Assembly (NCBI RefSeq): GCF_003953935.1
Contig: NZ_RXLQ01000014.1
Location: 1-64,000, forward strand
DNA: 64,000 nt
DNA from: Massilia atriviolacea
GTDB taxonomy: Bacteria; Pseudomonadota; Gammaproteobacteria; Burkholderiales; Burkholderiaceae_D
Reading direction: 5' to 3'
Below the pieces are notes generated by a model. It was not told the DNA's origin. It made no database searches and was given only the letters and a program-made list of their open reading frames with translations. Below are positions 1 to 10,444 of this stretch, one piece after another. A program made the translations under genes and the position numbers. How positions within the stretch are numbered: the stretch's first letter is position 1; each line of letters starts with the position of its first letter.

Positions 1-325
1 TATTGAGGTGTCCGGGCAAATTAGACCACAGCAACTGTAGATGCTGCGCTGAAGCGCTATGCCGTTCGGCGCACAGGTGAAAAGCCGAGGAAAACGTGAA
101 ATCGAAAAATGGGGACGATGCATTCCAGTCGACGCCTTTCGGTTTTACGTTGAACGGGCGCTTCCTGACGTTTTGCGTCCGCTACGGAACGGTTGTTATG
201 TTCGTCATAGGGCGAAAGCGGCCTGTTTTCTACGTCTACATCTAACTGGATGCGCCCTCACCGTCATCTCTGCCACTACCTCACTCCCTCAGCCGACGGC
301 GTTCAACCCATCGTTTCGTCCTACT
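1..325. other. Non-coding stretch at window edge, nothing recognised
   Basis: I see no convincing gene here. A plus-strand open frame from about 59 to 673 runs antisense through the C-terminal part of entA and its translation resembles nothing I know, so I treat it as a shadow. The first 40 bases could be the tail of a feature outside the window. The region is the 3' flank of the siderophore operon, but I found no clear hairpin terminator in it. Confidence 0.5.
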
Positions 326-1108
326 CTATCCGCCCAACGTCGCCCCTCCGTCAATCCTCAAGTCGTGCATGGTGATGTGGCGTGCGCTGTCCGACGCCAG
401 ATACAGCACCGCCTCGGCGATATCCTCGGGCGTGGCAATCCGTTTCAACGGAATCCCCAGCCTGAACGTCTCCAGCGAACCGCCGATGACGCCCTGGGAC
501 CCATCGGCGCCGTTCCACAACTGGCGCTGCATCTCGGTGTCGGTCGATCCCGGCGACACCACATTGCAGCGAATCCCATGGGGCGCCAGTTCCAGCCCGA
601 GGCAGCGCATGAACTGCGTGGACGCCGCTTTCGACGCCGCATAGGCCCCCATCTGCATCCTCGGCACGCTTGACGCATTCGACGCCACCGTCACGATGGC
701 GCCGCGCTTGCGCTCCACCATGCCGGCCGCCACCGCGCGGCACAGGCGGAACACGCCGCCGGCATTGACCGCAAAGGTCCGCTCCCAGTCGTCATCGCTG
801 CAATCCAGTATGGACCCCATGCGCAGGATGCCCGCCACGTTGACCAGCACGTCGATCTCGCCCAGCTCGCGCTCGACCTGAGCCACTGCCGCGTTCACGG
901 CCGCGCTGTCCGTCACATCCACTGCGATGCCGATGGCTCGGGTGCCGCTGGCGCGCAAGGTGGCCGCCATGTCCTCGACCGCGCCCGCCTTTACGTCAAA
1001 TACCGCCACCGCGGCGCCGCCCGCCGCCAGCTTGCGCGCCACCGCCGCGCCGATGCCCTGCGCCGCGCCGGTGACCAGCGCGACCTTGCCTTCGAATTGA
1101 TTCGTCAT
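326..1108 (-). CDS. entA: 2,3-dihydro-2,3-dihydroxybenzoate dehydrogenase
   Basis: A short-chain dehydrogenase/reductase that oxidises 2,3-dihydro-2,3-dihydroxybenzoate to 2,3-dihydroxybenzoate (DHB) with NAD+, the last step of catechol supply. The 260-residue length fits the family. The nucleotide-binding motif GAAQGIG is at residues 14-20, and the catalytic Tyr156 and Lys160 lie in YAASK. The stretch [12 protein letters not shown] followed by EMQ matches Escherichia coli EntA closely, which separates it from generic SDRs. I chose the ATG at 1108 because the homologous fold begins there; the open frame continues upstream into non-homologous sequence. It is the last gene of the siderophore operon, 34 bases after fepC. 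Confidence 0.93.
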   Translation of the reverse strand: MTNQFEGKVALVTGAAQGIGAAVARKLAAGGAAVAVFDVKAGAVEDMAATLRASGTRAIGIAVDVTDSAAVNAAVAQVERELGEIDVLVNVAGILRMGSILDCSDDDWERTFAVNAGGVFRLCRAVAAGMVERKRGAIVTVASNASSVPRMQMGAYAASKAASTQFMRCLGLELAPHGIRCNVVSPGSTDTEMQRQLWNGADGSQGVIGGSLETFRLGIPLKRIATPEDIAEAVLYLASDSARHITMHDLRIDGGATLGG

Positions 1109-1142
1109 CCTGTTCCTTGTTTCTTGTTCGTTTGGTGAAAAA

Positions 1143-1937
1143 CTAATGAAAACGCCTGACCGGCACCACCACCGGCGCGCCGTCGCCGGGAGCGGACAGC
1201 ACGTCCACCTCCAGCTCGTACAACTGGCGCACCAGCGCGGGCGTGACCACGTCGCGCGGCGCGCCGGCGGCGACGATGCGCCCATCGCGCATGGCCACCA
1301 GGGTGTCCGCATAGCGCGCCGCCGCAGCCAGGTCGTGCAGCACGATCACCACCGCGCGTCCGTCGGCGGCCAGCGCGCGCACGCGGTCCAATACATCGAC
1401 CTGGTGCCCCAGATCGAGCATGCTGGTGGGCTCGTCGAGCAGCAGGATCGGCGTCTCCTGCGCCAGCGTCATCGCCAGCCAGCAGCGCTGGCGCTGTCCG
1501 CCGGATAACTGGTCGAGCCGGCGCTGCGCCAGCGCGCCGACATCGGTGGCCGACATGGCCGCGTTGACCGCCTGTTCGTCCTCGTGCGACCACTGGCGGA
1601 ACAAACCCTGGTGCGGATGCCGCCCGAAGCGAACCAGCCCGCTGACAGTGATGCCCTCCGGCGCCTGCGGCGTCTGCGGCAGCATCGCCAGGCTGCGCGA
1701 TGCCTGCTGCTGGCGCATCTGCCACAGGTCCTGCGCGCCGAGCGTGATGCTGCCTTGCTGCGGCCGGTGCAGGCGCGCCATGCAGCGCAGCAGGGTCGAT
1801 TTGCCGCAACCGTTCGGACCGACGATGACCGTAACCTTGCCCGGCTCGATCGCCAGGTCGATCCCGTGCAGCACGGGGCGGCCCGGATGGCCGGCATGCA
1901 GGTTCTGCACACGCAATTGCGTCACTTGTTTATTCAT
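1143..1937 (-). CDS. fepC: Ferric siderophore ABC transporter ATP-binding protein
   Basis: Cytoplasmic ATPase of the ferric-catecholate importer, energising the FepD/FepG permease pair. In 264 residues it shows Walker [10 protein letters not shown] (40-48), signature LSGGQRQR, Walker B LLLDEPT and the H-loop VLHDL. Its start codon shares one base with the fepG stop (TAATG), so the two are translationally coupled. Sequence and context fit the FepC/FhuC class. A longer open frame in this register reaches back to 2840 but only crosses fepG antisense to its codon frame. Confidence 0.92.
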   Translation of the reverse strand: MNKQVTQLRVQNLHAGHPGRPVLHGIDLAIEPGKVTVIVGPNGCGKSTLLRCMARLHRPQQGSITLGAQDLWQMRQQQASRSLAMLPQTPQAPEGITVSGLVRFGRHPHQGLFRQWSHEDEQAVNAAMSATDVGALAQRRLDQLSGGQRQRCWLAMTLAQETPILLLDEPTSMLDLGHQVDVLDRVRALAADGRAVVIVLHDLAAAARYADTLVAMRDGRIVAAGAPRDVVTPALVRQLYELEVDVLSAPGDGAPVVVPVRRFH

Positions 1938-2983
1938 TACTGCGTTTCTCCATTGCGCTCGTGAAGGAGCAGGTACAGCAAAAACGGTCCGCCCAGCAGG
2001 TTGCAGATCACGCCGACCGGCAGTTCGGCGTCGCCCAGGATGACGCGGCCCAGCGTGTCGGCGGCGGCCACCAGCAACGCGCCGGACAAGGCCGACGCCA
2101 GCAGCGCACCGCGCCCGTAGCCGACCAGCCGTTCGCCGATGAACGGGGCGGCCAGAGCGACGAAGGCGATCGGCCCGCACACGCCCACTGCCATCCCGGC
2201 CAGCAGCACGGCGCACAGCAGCACCTGCCACTGGGTGGCGCGCACCGGCAGGCCGAGGCCTGTTGCGACATCCGCGTCGAAGCGCAGCAGCGCCAGGCGA
2301 CGGCTGGCCAGCAGCGCGGGCGGCAGCAGCACGAGTAATGCGACGGCGAGCGGCAGGGCCGAGCCGTAGGTGCGCCCGCTCAGGCTTCCGATACTCCATG
2401 CGTACAGCGCGCTGGCGTGCATCAGCTCCTGCTGCGACAGCAGCAGTTCGGCTCCCGCGCGCAACAGGCTCGCAATCGCGATGCCGACCACCAGCAGGCG
2501 GTGACCGCGGCTGTCGAGCGGGCCGCTGGCCAACAGCAGCAGGGCCACCGCACCCAGGGCGCCCAGCGGTCCCACCCACCATGGGCCCAGCATGCCGGTG
2601 GTACCTGCGATGAGGGCCATGAAGACGCCCAGCATGGCGCCATCGGCCACGCCGAGCATGTCCGGCGAGGCGAGGCGGTTGCGCGTGAGGGTCTGGATCA
2701 GGCTCCCGGCGAGGCCCAGCGAGGCGCCGGCCAGCAGGCCGGTGAGCACGCGCGGCAGGCGGAATTCCAGCACCATCAGGCGCATGCCGCCGGGCGCATC
2801 GCCATTGAGGACGGCCAGCAGCTGGGATGGCGTCAGCCACGCCGGGCCGGCCGACAAGGCGACCGCCACGGCCAGCACAAGCGCCAGCAGCAGGGCGCAG
2901 GTGGCGTACAGCGAGCGGCGGGCGACCAGCACCGACAGCGCGCCGCCGCGCAGGACGACAAGACCTGGTTCGGGCGCCATCAT
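1937..2983 (-). CDS. fepG: Ferric siderophore ABC transporter permease, FepG-like
   Basis: Inner-membrane permease subunit of the BtuC/FecCD family, here 348 residues with about nine to ten hydrophobic segments. Family landmarks are RLPRVLTGLLAGASLGLAG near residue 75 and the C-terminal GPIAFVALAAPFIGE and ELPVGVICNLLGGPF segments. I prefer the ATG at 2983, because it overlaps the fepD stop as ATGA; an upstream ATG at 3007 would add eight residues. It should form a heterodimer with FepD. FepD versus FepG identity rests on gene order and similarity, not on a specific motif. Confidence 0.88.
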   Translation of the reverse strand: MMAPEPGLVVLRGGALSVLVARRSLYATCALLLALVLAVAVALSAGPAWLTPSQLLAVLNGDAPGGMRLMVLEFRLPRVLTGLLAGASLGLAGSLIQTLTRNRLASPDMLGVADGAMLGVFMALIAGTTGMLGPWWVGPLGALGAVALLLLASGPLDSRGHRLLVVGIAIASLLRAGAELLLSQQELMHASALYAWSIGSLSGRTYGSALPLAVALLVLLPPALLASRRLALLRFDADVATGLGLPVRATQWQVLLCAVLLAGMAVGVCGPIAFVALAAPFIGERLVGYGRGALLASALSGALLVAAADTLGRVILGDAELPVGVICNLLGGPFLLYLLLHERNGETQ

Positions 2984-3957
2984 CGGGTGCTCCCGCGCGC
3001 GAGCCACACCAGCAGCGGCGCGCCGAACAGGGCGGTCAGTACGCTGATCGGCGTTTCGAAGGGCTGCGCCACCAGGCGCGCGCCCAGGTCGGCGAACAGC
3101 AGCACGATGGCGCCCACCCAGGCCGATGCCGCCAGTTGCGCCGCCAGTCCCTGCGCCAGCGCGCGCGCGAGGAAGGGGGCGAGCAGCCCGAGAAAGGCGA
3201 TCGGCCCGGTCAGGGCCACCGCGCTGCCGGTCAGCAGCGTGGCGGTAAAGGCGACGGCGGCGCGCAGCATGCGCGGCGAGTGCCCGAGCGAGCGGGCGAT
3301 GTCGTCGCCGAGCAGCATGGCCGACAACGGCCGCGCCAGGAACAGGGCGGCCAATAATCCGAACACGATGAAAGGGGCGGCCAGCAGGATCATGCCGCCG
3401 TTCGAGCCGGCCAGCGAGCCGAGTACCCAGAAGCGGTACTGGTCGTAGCCGGACGGCTGGCTAAGCAGCATGGCGGAACTCAAGCCATGAAAGGTCGCGC
3501 CCAGCGCCACGCCGGCCAGCACAAGGCGCAACGGACTGCCCGACTGGCGGCCCGCGTTGGCCACGCCGAGCACGCAGGCGTTGCCCAGCAGGGCGCCGGC
3601 GCCGGCCCACAGCAGATATGCGAGGCCCGATTCGGCGCCGGCCCAGGTAATGCCGGCCACCACGCCGAGCGCGGCGCCGGCGTTCACGCCCAGCAGGCCC
3701 GGCTCGGCCAAGCGGTTGCGGGTGACGGTTTGCATCAGCATGCCGGCCACGCCCAGCGCGGCGCCGACCAGCAGCGCGGCCAGGGTGCGCGGGGCGCGCA
3801 CGTCGCGCACGATCATCTGCAGCGGCGAGTCGTCGCCGCCGGCCAGCGCGGCGCGCAGGTCGGCCATGCCGGCGTCGCCGGCGCCGACCAGCATCGATGC
3901 CAGCAGCAGCGCCGGCAGGACGGGCGCGAGAAGCGCGATGCGACTGCCTGGACTCAA
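2980..3957 (-). CDS. fepD: Ferric siderophore ABC transporter permease, FepD-like
   Basis: Second permease of the importer, 325 residues of the FecCD family. It begins with a transmembrane segment (LLAPVLPALLLASMLVG) and carries the conserved RAPRTLAALLVGAALGVAG loop, GPIAFLGLLAPFLAR and the C-terminal ETPISVLTALFGAP. Its start overlaps the fepB stop by four bases and its stop overlaps the fepG start by four, the pattern of a tightly coupled operon. It forms the translocation channel together with FepG. Confidence 0.9.
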   Translation of the reverse strand: MSPGSRIALLAPVLPALLLASMLVGAGDAGMADLRAALAGGDDSPLQMIVRDVRAPRTLAALLVGAALGVAGMLMQTVTRNRLAEPGLLGVNAGAALGVVAGITWAGAESGLAYLLWAGAGALLGNACVLGVANAGRQSGSPLRLVLAGVALGATFHGLSSAMLLSQPSGYDQYRFWVLGSLAGSNGGMILLAAPFIVFGLLAALFLARPLSAMLLGDDIARSLGHSPRMLRAAVAFTATLLTGSAVALTGPIAFLGLLAPFLARALAQGLAAQLAASAWVGAIVLLFADLGARLVAQPFETPISVLTALFGAPLLVWLARGSTR

Positions 3958-4874
3958 GGCGCGGCCAAGGCTTTGTCGACGTCGGCCAGGATCGCCAGGG
4001 CGGCCAGCGGGCCGCCGGGACTGGTCCAGAGCGAGCCGTCCACCGCGCGCACCTGGTTACGCTGCGATGCGCCGAGCTGGCGGAACGGCGGCGACTGGCG
4101 CGCGGCAGCAAGGGCGTCGTTGGCCGGACCGCTGGTGCTCAGGGTGCCGACGAAAATCCAGTCGGCGTCGATGGCGGCCAGCGCTTCCAGGCTCAGTGGG
4201 CGCGAGTGCGCGGCGCCCGGCTGCATCTGCGCGGCGGGACGGCGCATCTTCAGGTCGGCCAGCACCAGGCTGGCAAACGAGTCGCGCAGCATGTACGACG
4301 GACCCTGTGGATTCCAGCGCACCACGCTCACCGTGGTGTTGGCGCGCTCGCCCAGGCGCTTGCGCAGCGCGTCGGCCCTGGCCAGGTAGTCGGTCAAAAA
4401 CGCCTCGGTCTCGGGCGTCTTGCCCATCACGGTGCCGATGCGGCGGAAGGTGGCTTGCCAGTTCTCGCCCGGCTGGTAGGTGACGACGGTGGGGGCGATC
4501 TTGGCCAGTTGGGTCAGCAGCTCGGGGTCGCTCATGCCGCCGGCGAGAATCAGGTCGGGCTGCATGCCGACCACCAGGTCGAGCACGGGCGCGGCGAAGT
4601 TGCCTGCACTCGGGATCGCATTGGCCGCCGCGCCGAGGTAGCGCGGCATGGCGGTCTGGCCACGGCCCTTGGTGGCGCCGGCGGGCTTGATCTTCAATGC
4701 CAGCAGGGCGTCGAGATCGAGTTCGGACAAGGCGACGACGCGTTGGGCGCGTTCGGGCACGGTGACGGCGCGGTTGGCGGCGTCGACGATGTTGCGCTGC
4801 GCCAGCGCCGGCGCGGCGCACACGGCCATGAGGGCAAACAGGGCAACTCGGCGCAGGGGTGAGAATGTGATCAT
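3954..4874 (-). CDS. fepB: Periplasmic ferric siderophore-binding protein
   Basis: Class III (helical-linker) substrate-binding protein that delivers the iron-catecholate complex to FepDG. In 306 residues it has a signal peptide ending near ALA/QR (residue 26), then the usual start of such proteins (NIVDAANRAVTVPERAQRVV). LDLVVGMQPDLILAGG is typical of the first lobe and ADWIFVGTL of the second. There is no lipobox cysteine, so it should be soluble, as expected for a Gram-negative cell. It overlaps the reductase gene upstream and fepD downstream by four bases each. Confidence 0.9.
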   Translation of the reverse strand: MITFSPLRRVALFALMAVCAAPALAQRNIVDAANRAVTVPERAQRVVALSELDLDALLALKIKPAGATKGRGQTAMPRYLGAAANAIPSAGNFAAPVLDLVVGMQPDLILAGGMSDPELLTQLAKIAPTVVTYQPGENWQATFRRIGTVMGKTPETEAFLTDYLARADALRKRLGERANTTVSVVRWNPQGPSYMLRDSFASLVLADLKMRRPAAQMQPGAAHSRPLSLEALAAIDADWIFVGTLSTSGPANDALAAARQSPPFRQLGASQRNQVRAVDGSLWTSPGGPLAALAILADVDKALAAP

Positions 4875-5701
4875 GATTCGGCTTCTTCCAGTTCATCCAT
4901 AATGCGGTGGCGTTCGGCGTGGTACGCCTCTTCGGTGTGTTCGTCCTTCCAGTACGGGACGGCGTACATGTCGGCGCGGGCCACGCCGCGCTGGTGCAGC
5001 AGGAAGTCGCGCACGGCCAGCAGCTGGTTGCTCTCGCCGGCCAGCGTGACCGACACGCGCCCCGGCGGCCAGGCCAGCGCCTTGACCGCGTCGAGCAGCA
5101 GGGTGCTGATGCCGGGACGCGCGCCACGGCGCGACAGCCAATGCACCGTGAATCCGGCCGGGTAGGGCAGCGCCTGGACTTCGGAGTGGTCGGGCACTTC
5201 GATCAGCACCGTGCCGCGCGCCTTGCGGGGCACGCCGCGCAGGGCGGCGGCAATCGCGGCCAGCGAACTCGGGTCGCCGATCATCAGGTGGTAGTCGGCT
5301 TGCGGCACGAAGCGCGGCGGCCCGCCGGGACCGGCCACGCCGACGGCGTCGCCCTCCTGCGCGTGCACGGCCCAGCGCGAGGCGGGGCCGTCGTCGCCGT
5401 GCAGCACCAGGTCCACATCGAGCTCGCCCGCTTCGGCGTCGTAGCGCGCCACGGTGTAGGTGCGGGCGATGGGGCGGATGTCGGCCGGCGGCCACACCGG
5501 GCCGTCGGGGCCGAGCGTCGGCAGCACCGGTTCGCGCTGGCCTTCGCGCGCCAGCAGGAGCTTGATGTGAGCGCCGTCGCTGTCCGGCGGGAAGCCGGCC
5601 AGGGCGTCGCCGGCCAGCGTGATGCGGCGCATCAGCGGGGTCAGTTGCAAAATGCGCCGCACGTGCAGCATCCTTGGCGGTGTGCGTTTGGGAGTGGTCA
5701 T
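4871..5701 (-). CDS. Siderophore-interacting FAD-binding reductase (SIP/ViuB type)
   Basis: Cytoplasmic flavin reductase that releases iron from the imported ferric siderophore by reduction. The 276-residue protein has the SIP-family flavin motif RTYTVARYD near residue 80, then DLVLHGDDGPASRWA and the nucleotide-side DPSSLAAIAAAL. This family is the usual alternative to a Fes esterase, and no esterase gene is visible in the locus, so reduction is probably the main release route. The start overlaps the entF stop by four bases. Confidence 0.9.
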   Translation of the reverse strand: MTTPKRTPPRMLHVRRILQLTPLMRRITLAGDALAGFPPDSDGAHIKLLLAREGQREPVLPTLGPDGPVWPPADIRPIARTYTVARYDAEAGELDVDLVLHGDDGPASRWAVHAQEGDAVGVAGPGGPPRFVPQADYHLMIGDPSSLAAIAAALRGVPRKARGTVLIEVPDHSEVQALPYPAGFTVHWLSRRGARPGISTLLLDAVKALAWPPGRVSVTLAGESNQLLAVRDFLLHQRGVARADMYAVPYWKDEHTEEAYHAERHRIMDELEEAES

Positions 5702-8700
5702 GGTCTGCCTTCCGGGTCAATACGTTGTGCCAGCACGCGGCCGATGTGCCCCAGGGGCGCCGGCTGGCTCATGGACGAATGGGTGCAATCGACGTCGATG
5801 CGTTCCAGCTGGCCGTTCACATACGGCGTCCAGCCTTTCCAGTCGGGGGCGTCGGGGCCGCGCCGGCTGGCGTGGAAGAATAGCACGTCGCCTTCATAGC
5901 GTGGGTGCCGCAATTGGCGGTACAGGCGCATCGACAGCAGTGCGGTGGTGGTGATGCGTTCGATGTGGGCGTCGTCGGCCATGGCCAGCGAGCTGCCCGG
6001 CTGGCGGAACTGCGCCAGCAATGCGTCGCGCGCCAGCGGCTGGCCGTCGGCGTCCACCGACGGCGCGCCGATCACGTCCAGCATGGCGATCAGGGCGTCG
6101 CGTTCCTCTGCTTCCGGCTTGCCTTCCCAGATGTCGCTCGGGTAGGAGTCCATCATCGCCAGCAGCGACACCGTTTCGCCCAGCGCCTGCAGGCGCGCCG
6201 CCAGGGCGTGGGCCAGGCCGCCGCCCGAGGACCAGCCGATCAGGCGGTACGGCCCTTGCGGCTGGGCGCCGCGCACCAGGCCAAGGTAGTCGTCGACCTG
6301 CATGTCGATGTCGGCCGGTGGCGTGCCGCTCATGCCGCGCGCCTGCAAGCCGTAGATCGGCGTGTGCGGCAGGTAGGCGGCCAGGCCCAGGTAGCACCAC
6401 GACAGGCCTTCGGCCGGATGCACGCAGAACAGGGCCGGACCGCTGCCGCGCTGGATGGTCAGCAGCGGGGCGAATTCGCCGCCCGCAGCCGCCGCCGGCG
6501 GCGCGTGGCCGACGGTGCCGAGCGAATGCGCCAGCGCGGCCACGGTGCGGTGGCGGAACAGGGCCGACACCGCAACTTCGCGCTTCAAGGCCGCGCCGAG
6601 GCGGTTGGCGACCTGGATCGCCTGCAGCGATTTGCCGCCCAGCGCAAAGAAGTCGTCCGATGGCGTCAACGCTTCCACGCCGAGCACCTCGCGCCAGATC
6701 GACATGACCGATTGTTCGAGCGGGGTGGCGCCGGCCGCCGTTGGCGCGGCATCGGGTTCTTTGGCGCGCAATGCGGAGCGGTCGATCTTGCCGTTGGCGT
6801 TGCGCGGCAGGCGCGCCAGGCTGGCGTAGTTGGCCGGCACCGCCGCCGCCGGCAGGCGTTCGGCCAGGAAGGCGCGCAGGGCAGGCGCATTGAGCTTGCC
6901 GGCGGTGGCGACAAAGGCGCGCAGGTGCTTGCCGCCATCGGGCTGCGACTGGCACACCACCGCCGCTTCGCGCACGCCGGGGTATTGCAGCAGCGCCGCT
7001 TCGATCTCGGTCGGGTCGATACGGTGGCCGCTGATCTTGACTTCGTCGTCCAGCCGGCCCAGGTAGCGCAGCTCGCCATCTTCGCCCAGCACCACGCGGT
7101 CGCCGGTGCGGTAGGCGCGGCGGCCGTCGGGCAGGGTCACGAAACGCTGCGCAGTCAATGCCGCGCGGTCGAAGTAGCCGCGTGCGAGGCCGCCGCCGAT
7201 CAGGCACAGTTCTCCTTCTTCGCCGATGCCGACCGGGTGCTCGGTGCAGACGGCGATGTCGACACCGGGCAGCGGCCGGCCGATCGGCACGGCGTCGCCG
7301 TTCCAGTCGATGGCCTCGGGCCCCGCCAGCCGGGCGGTGGTACAGATGACGGTCGCTTCGGTCGGGCCGTAGGTATTGAGCAGCACCAGATGGCTCGGGG
7401 CGGCGGTGCGCCAGCGCGCCACGCGTTCGGCCAGTGCCGCCTCGCCCCCGATGATGACCAGGCGCAGGCAGTCGGGCAGCTTGGCATTGTGCTGGCCGAC
7501 GTGGAAGGCGAGTTCGTGCCAGAAGGCGGTCGGCAGATCGAGCACGCTGATGCGCAGGCGCGTGCAGGCGTCGATGAAGCGCTCCAGCGATTCGAGCATG
7601 GCGTCGTCGCGCAGGATCAGCGTTGCGCCGGCGCCCAGGGTGAGGAAGATCTCCTCGACGCTGGCGTCGAAATGCAGCGGTGCGAATTGCAGTACGCGGT
7701 CGTTTGCCGTGACCTGGTAGCGCGCCGTGGCGCCGGCGCCGAAGTGGGCCAGCGCGGCGCGCTCGATCATGACGCCATTCGGCCGGCCGGTGGAGCCGGA
7801 GGTGTAGATGATGTAGGCCAGCGCGCTGTCGGCAACCGCCAGCGGGGCGATCATCGGCTCGCCTGGCGCGGCTTCGTCGATGCACAGCAGCGGCAAGGCG
7901 GCCGGCAGCAGGGGCGCGTACTTGCGCAGGCTGACCACCAGCGTGGGTTTCACGTCTTCCAGCACGGCGGCCACGCGCAGGGCGGGGCCGTCCGGGTCGA
8001 GCGGTACATAGCCGCCGCCGGCCCACATGATGGCCAGCATGGCGACGATGGTGTCCGCGCTGCGCGGCAGCAGCAGGACCACGCGGCTCTCTTCGGTCAC
8101 GCCGGCGTCGCGCAGGCGGCCGGCCATGGTCTGGACCGCCGTTACCAGTTCAAGGTAAGTGAGTTCGGTGTCGCCGTGAATGAGGGCGGTTTTTTGCGCA
8201 TCGTGCCGCAGCAGCGAGGCGAGGACGGAGTCGGGTGCGGTCGGCAGCGGGCCGCCGGACGCCAGGGCGGGCGTGGCGTGCGGCGCCTGTCCGAGCACGT
8301 TGGACAGCGGCGCGTCGGGTTGCGCGAGCAGGTCGGTCAGCGCTTGCAGCAGCGACGCATGCAGCGCGCGCACGGTGGCGTCGTCGTAGGCGTCCGGATT
8401 GGCTTCGATGTCGATGCGGCTGTGCGTGCCCGGCGCAATCGTGATCGACAGGTCTTCGACCGGACCGGCGGACACCGGGTGCGAGACCGCGTGCAGCGGG
8501 CCGAAGACCGGCGGGCGGTCGAAGGGCATCAGGTTGACGACGGCGCCGAACAGGCGGCGCGCGCCGCCGCTCATGCCCAGGTCGTGCTTTAAATGTTCGT
8601 AGCGGTAGCGCTGGTGCGGGCGGAGCGCCTTCATCTCGGCGGCGACCGCGCGCGCCAGCTCGGCCAGCGATTGCGCCGGCGCCGGCGCCAGGCGCAGGGG

Positions 8701-9558
8701 CACGATGTTCATCGCCATGCAGGGAATCGTCAGCGCGACCGATCCGAGGCGGCCCATGACGGGCAGGCCCAGTGTCAGCTCGCCCGCCGAGGCGTGGCGG
8801 CGCAGCCAGGCCCCGGTGGCGGCGATCAGCACGGCGGCCCAGTCCACGCCGGCGGCGCTGGCGATGGACTGGCAGCGTTCGATGGTGCTGGCGGCGATGG
8901 CGCCGCGCACACGGCGCACGCCGCGCGCCACGGTGGCCGGCGGCGCCAGCATGGCCGGCGCGCGGGCGTCCATCATGCGCGCCATCCAGAAATCGCGGTC
9001 GCGCACGTAGGCGGGGGAGGCGACATAGGCCGCGTCTTCGGCCACCACCGGATCGAGCTTGCCGGGACGCGCGGGCGGCGCCTCGGTACCGGCGCAGCGG
9101 GCCGAATACAGGGCCGCCACGCGCTGCGCCAGCATGGCGTAGGCGAAGCCGTCGAGGGCGATGTGGTGGGCGCGCAGGTACCACAGCGCCTTGTCCGGGC
9201 CGGTTTGCAGCAGCGCGCTGGCGAACAGCGGGCCGCGCGCCAGGTCGGCCGGTTGTTGCAGGTCGTCCTGCATCCACCTCCTGGCTTCGGCATCGTCCAT
9301 GGCGTGGCGCGCGAACGGCCAGTCTTCGCTCGGGGCGGGCGTTTGCCAGACCGCGTTGCCGTCGCTGGCAAAGCGCATGTGCAGGGCGTCGCATTCGCGC
9401 ACGGCCTGGCGCAGCGCGGCTTCGAACAGGGCGGCGTCCAGCGGGCCGCTCAGTTCGACCGCTTCCGCCGTCCAGTAGGCGGGGCTGGCGGCGTCCAGCT
9501 GCTGCCCCAGCCAGATGCCGTATTGGGCGCTGGTGAGCGCCAGGCGCGTGCCGCTCAC
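5698..9558 (-). CDS. entF: Single-module NRPS of a catecholate siderophore, EntF-like (C-A-PCP-TE)
   Basis: Nonribosomal peptide synthetase of 1286 residues, almost the length of E. coli EntF (1293). The condensation domain spans about 1-430 with HHIALDG at 131-137. The adenylation domain (about 440-960) has [18 protein letters not shown] and KISGHRIDP. The carrier domain has GGKS with Ser977, and the thioesterase has GWSSG with Ser1110. The start is a GTG overlapping the entB stop (GTGA); the frame remains open to 10155 but upstream residues are not homologous. Aligned by eye with GrsA, the pocket reads D-A-E-D-V-I-T-V, unlike the serine code of EntF (DVWHFSLV), so the amino acid loaded may be basic. 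The gene symbol therefore reflects architecture, not proven product. Confidence 0.88.
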   Translation of the reverse strand: MSGTRLALTSAQYGIWLGQQLDAASPAYWTAEAVELSGPLDAALFEAALRQAVRECDALHMRFASDGNAVWQTPAPSEDWPFARHAMDDAEARRWMQDDLQQPADLARGPLFASALLQTGPDKALWYLRAHHIALDGFAYAMLAQRVAALYSARCAGTEAPPARPGKLDPVVAEDAAYVASPAYVRDRDFWMARMMDARAPAMLAPPATVARGVRRVRGAIAASTIERCQSIASAAGVDWAAVLIAATGAWLRRHASAGELTLGLPVMGRLGSVALTIPCMAMNIVPLRLAPAPAQSLAELARAVAAEMKALRPHQRYRYEHLKHDLGMSGGARRLFGAVVNLMPFDRPPVFGPLHAVSHPVSAGPVEDLSITIAPGTHSRIDIEANPDAYDDATVRALHASLLQALTDLLAQPDAPLSNVLGQAPHATPALASGGPLPTAPDSVLASLLRHDAQKTALIHGDTELTYLELVTAVQTMAGRLRDAGVTEESRVVLLLPRSADTIVAMLAIMWAGGGYVPLDPDGPALRVAAVLEDVKPTLVVSLRKYAPLLPAALPLLCIDEAAPGEPMIAPLAVADSALAYIIYTSGSTGRPNGVMIERAALAHFGAGATARYQVTANDRVLQFAPLHFDASVEEIFLTLGAGATLILRDDAMLESLERFIDACTRLRISVLDLPTAFWHELAFHVGQHNAKLPDCLRLVIIGGEAALAERVARWRTAAPSHLVLLNTYGPTEATVICTTARLAGPEAIDWNGDAVPIGRPLPGVDIAVCTEHPVGIGEEGELCLIGGGLARGYFDRAALTAQRFVTLPDGRRAYRTGDRVVLGEDGELRYLGRLDDEVKISGHRIDPTEIEAALLQYPGVREAAVVCQSQPDGGKHLRAFVATAGKLNAPALRAFLAERLPAAAVPANYASLARLPRNANGKIDRSALRAKEPDAAPTAAGATPLEQSVMSIWREVLGVEALTPSDDFFALGGKSLQAIQVANRLGAALKREVAVSALFRHRTVAALAHSLGTVGHAPPAAAAGGEFAPLLTIQRGSGPALFCVHPAEGLSWCYLGLAAYLPHTPIYGLQARGMSGTPPADIDMQVDDYLGLVRGAQPQGPYRLIGWSSGGGLAHALAARLQALGETVSLLAMMDSYPSDIWEGKPEAEERDALIAMLDVIGAPSVDADGQPLARDALLAQFRQPGSSLAMADDAHIERITTTALLSMRLYRQLRHPRYEGDVLFFHASRRGPDAPDWKGWTPYVNGQLERIDVDCTHSSMSQPAPLGHIGRVLAQRIDPEGRP

Positions 9559-10430
9559 TTGTTCACCCGGCGCGCGTCGAGCAGTTCCCACCAGTCGGCG
9601 AGGGTCGGGCGTTCGGCCAGTTCGACGAAGGTGGTTTCGATGCCGGCACGGCGCCAGCGTTCGATCAGGCTCATTAAACGGATCGAATCGAGGCCGGCGA
9701 ACAGCAGGTTGTCGTCCGGGAGCAGGTCCGAGGCCGGCACCGCCAGCAGTTCCGCCACTTCCGCCTGCAGGGCGGAGCGCGTGGCGTGCCATGCGGCGGC
9801 CGGCTTGAGCGCACCGCTCACGGTCGCGGTGCTGGCGACAACGCCGCAACGCTGCGACACGTAGTCGAGGCCCATCCGGTGCTGTTCGGCCGAGAAGTCG
9901 GCCAGCGCATCGCCCACCAGGAAGGGCTGGATGTCGCTCATGAAGGCGTCGGCGGCGGTCATCAGGCAGCCGATGTGGGCGTACACGCCGCACACGATCA
10001 GCTGGTCGCGGCCCTGTTCGCGCATGCGCGCCAGCAGGTCGCTGCGGAAGAAGGCGCTGTAGCGCCATTTGGTCAGCACCACGTCCTGCGCGCGCGGCGC
10101 CAGGCTGGCCACCACCGGGGCGCGCTCGGGACGCGCGGTCAGGCCGGGGCCCCACCAGTCGGTCAGCAGGCCGCGGTCTTCGGGCGATTGCACGGCCGGC
10201 TGCGCGGTGTAGACGACCGGTACGCCGGCGGCGTCGGCGGCGTCGCGCAACTGTCCGATGTGCGCGATCAGCTCGGGAATCGGCGCGGCGGCGTTGTCGT
10301 AGAAGTCGAGGAAGTACTCCTGCATGTCGTGAATCAGCAGTACGGCGCGCTTGGATTCGGGCATCCAGCTAACGCGGTTGTCCGGCATGGCCGTGGGCAT
10401 GGGGTAGGAGGCGATTTTCGGGATGGTCAT
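9555..10430 (-). CDS. entB: Isochorismatase with aryl carrier domain
   Basis: Bifunctional protein of 291 residues. The N-terminal isochorismatase (about 1-210) hydrolyses isochorismate to 2,3-dihydro-2,3-dihydroxybenzoate and shows [24 protein letters not shown] and [12 protein letters not shown]. The C-terminal aryl carrier domain has [14 protein letters not shown], whose serine takes the phosphopantetheine arm that carries DHB to the NRPS. The ATG at 10430 gives the standard N-terminus (PKIASYPMP). It starts 14 bases after entE and overlaps entF. No phosphopantetheinyl transferase gene is present, so priming must come from elsewhere in the genome. Confidence 0.94.
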   Translation of the reverse strand: MTIPKIASYPMPTAMPDNRVSWMPESKRAVLLIHDMQEYFLDFYDNAAAPIPELIAHIGQLRDAADAAGVPVVYTAQPAVQSPEDRGLLTDWWGPGLTARPERAPVVASLAPRAQDVVLTKWRYSAFFRSDLLARMREQGRDQLIVCGVYAHIGCLMTAADAFMSDIQPFLVGDALADFSAEQHRMGLDYVSQRCGVVASTATVSGALKPAAAWHATRSALQAEVAELLAVPASDLLPDDNLLFAGLDSIRLMSLIERWRRAGIETTFVELAERPTLADWWELLDARRVNK

Positions 10431-10444
10431 GGTGCTTGCCGTTC

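Noticed and set aside
1-40. End of an insertion sequence
   Set aside because: The bases look IS-end-like, but no matching inverted repeat or transposase piece is visible in the window.
59-673. Plus-strand gene at the left edge
   Set aside because: It runs antisense through entA and its translation shows no known family.
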